Of a stretch of 36,987 bases of DNA, positions 36,830-36,987 are shown one piece after another. Position 1 is the stretch's first letter, and each line of letters begins with the position of its first letter. The stretch comes from Accumulibacter sp. (GTDB lineage Bacteria; Pseudomonadota; Gammaproteobacteria; Burkholderiales; Rhodocyclaceae), in contig JAEUOJ010000040.1 in assembly GCA_016789495.1 (NCBI GenBank), positions 1-36,987 on the forward strand. The letters are read 5' to 3'. The notes below the pieces were generated by a model, which did no database searches, was not told the DNA's origin, and saw nothing but the letters and a program-made list of their open reading frames with translations. A program made the translations under genes and the position numbers.

Positions 36830-36987
36830 TTACATATAAAAGCTATACCTAGGCTGCACGATGCCTCCCTCAGGTACGTATTTCAGTACCTTGCCAACTT
36901 GCTGAGCGACTCGCATCGTAATTGGCTCTCCACCGTCAAATTGTGTGTTGTTCCAATTCAGTTTCGTCAGCGCAAGTATTTCTTCAG
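36830..36987 (-). CDS. C-terminus of a Piwi/Argonaute-like protein (partial)
   Basis: Only the last 51 residues are in the window. The frame begins EEILALTKLNWNNTQFDGG, continues EPITMRVAQQVGKVLKYV and ends QPRYSFYM. The LTKLNWN-x-TQFD segment, the PIT with a following amphipathic helix, and the aromatic C-terminal tail match the end of the PIWI (RNase H-fold) domain in prokaryotic Argonautes. Such proteins use guide nucleic acids in defence against plasmids and phage. Whether this is a long, catalytic or short, inactive type cannot be told. The 156 coding bases are about 46% GC, well below the rest of the window, suggesting recent transfer. It converges on amtB and shares its terminator. Confidence 0.7.
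   Translation of the reverse strand, partial: EEILALTKLNWNNTQFDGGEPITMRVAQQVGKVLKYVPEGGIVQPRYSFYM

Overview
The window is a GC-rich chromosomal segment of a betaproteobacterium. The complete division and cell-wall (dcw) cluster, rnpB placed just upstream of mraZ, rsmI divergent from yraN-diaA-dolP, and a Nudix/ThiE-like fusion gene all point to that class. My best guess is a Rhodocyclales (Accumulibacter/Propionivibrio-like) lineage, but this is inferred from gene order and protein character, not from a search.

Layout. (1) 1-1834 holds a CRISPR array on the + strand with 17 repeats of about 37 bp. Fifteen spacers are 34-36 bp. The sixteenth spacer position is filled by 618 bp of collinear phage-like coding DNA: the tail of one gene, a complete 92-aa gene, and a truncated Mu-type virion morphogenesis (gpG-like) gene with an internal stop. 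No cas gene is visible. (2) 2097-5269 (-) is a two-gene unit of a membrane spermidine-synthase-like protein and a Tat-exported FAD oxidoreductase. (3) 5921-8910 carries a TauE/SafE-type permease, mutY and a flavin-reductase-domain protein, separated by gene-poor stretches. (4) 9372-25886 (-) is the uninterrupted cluster mraZ-rsmH-ftsL-ftsI-murE-murF-mraY-murD-ftsW-murG-murC-ddlB-ftsQ-ftsA-ftsZ. Nearly every junction overlaps by 1-4 bases, and MraZ-type operator repeats lie in front. (5) 26238-29911 (-) holds rnpB, a DUF3025 gene, a small lipoprotein gene, pyrC and rsmI. (6) 29922-31960 (+) is yraN, an exported HIRAN-domain protein, diaA and dolP. (7) 32178-34117 (-) is a Nudix/ThiE-like fusion coupled to a DUF815-type AAA ATPase. 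(8) 34168-36752 (+) is mltA and then amtB. amtB is preceded by a sigma-54 promoter and two NtrC-like sites. (9) The right edge (36830-36987, -) holds the last 51 residues of a Piwi/Argonaute-like protein in distinctly lower-GC DNA.

The core of the window makes lipid II from UDP-MurNAc, flips or polymerises it at the septum (FtsW/FtsI) and builds the FtsZ/FtsA/FtsQ/FtsL divisome. MltA and DolP act in envelope maintenance nearby. The most unusual parts are the two ends. On the left, a CRISPR array carries a phage fragment in a spacer position. On the right is the start of what may be a prokaryotic Argonaute defence locus, with most of it outside the window.
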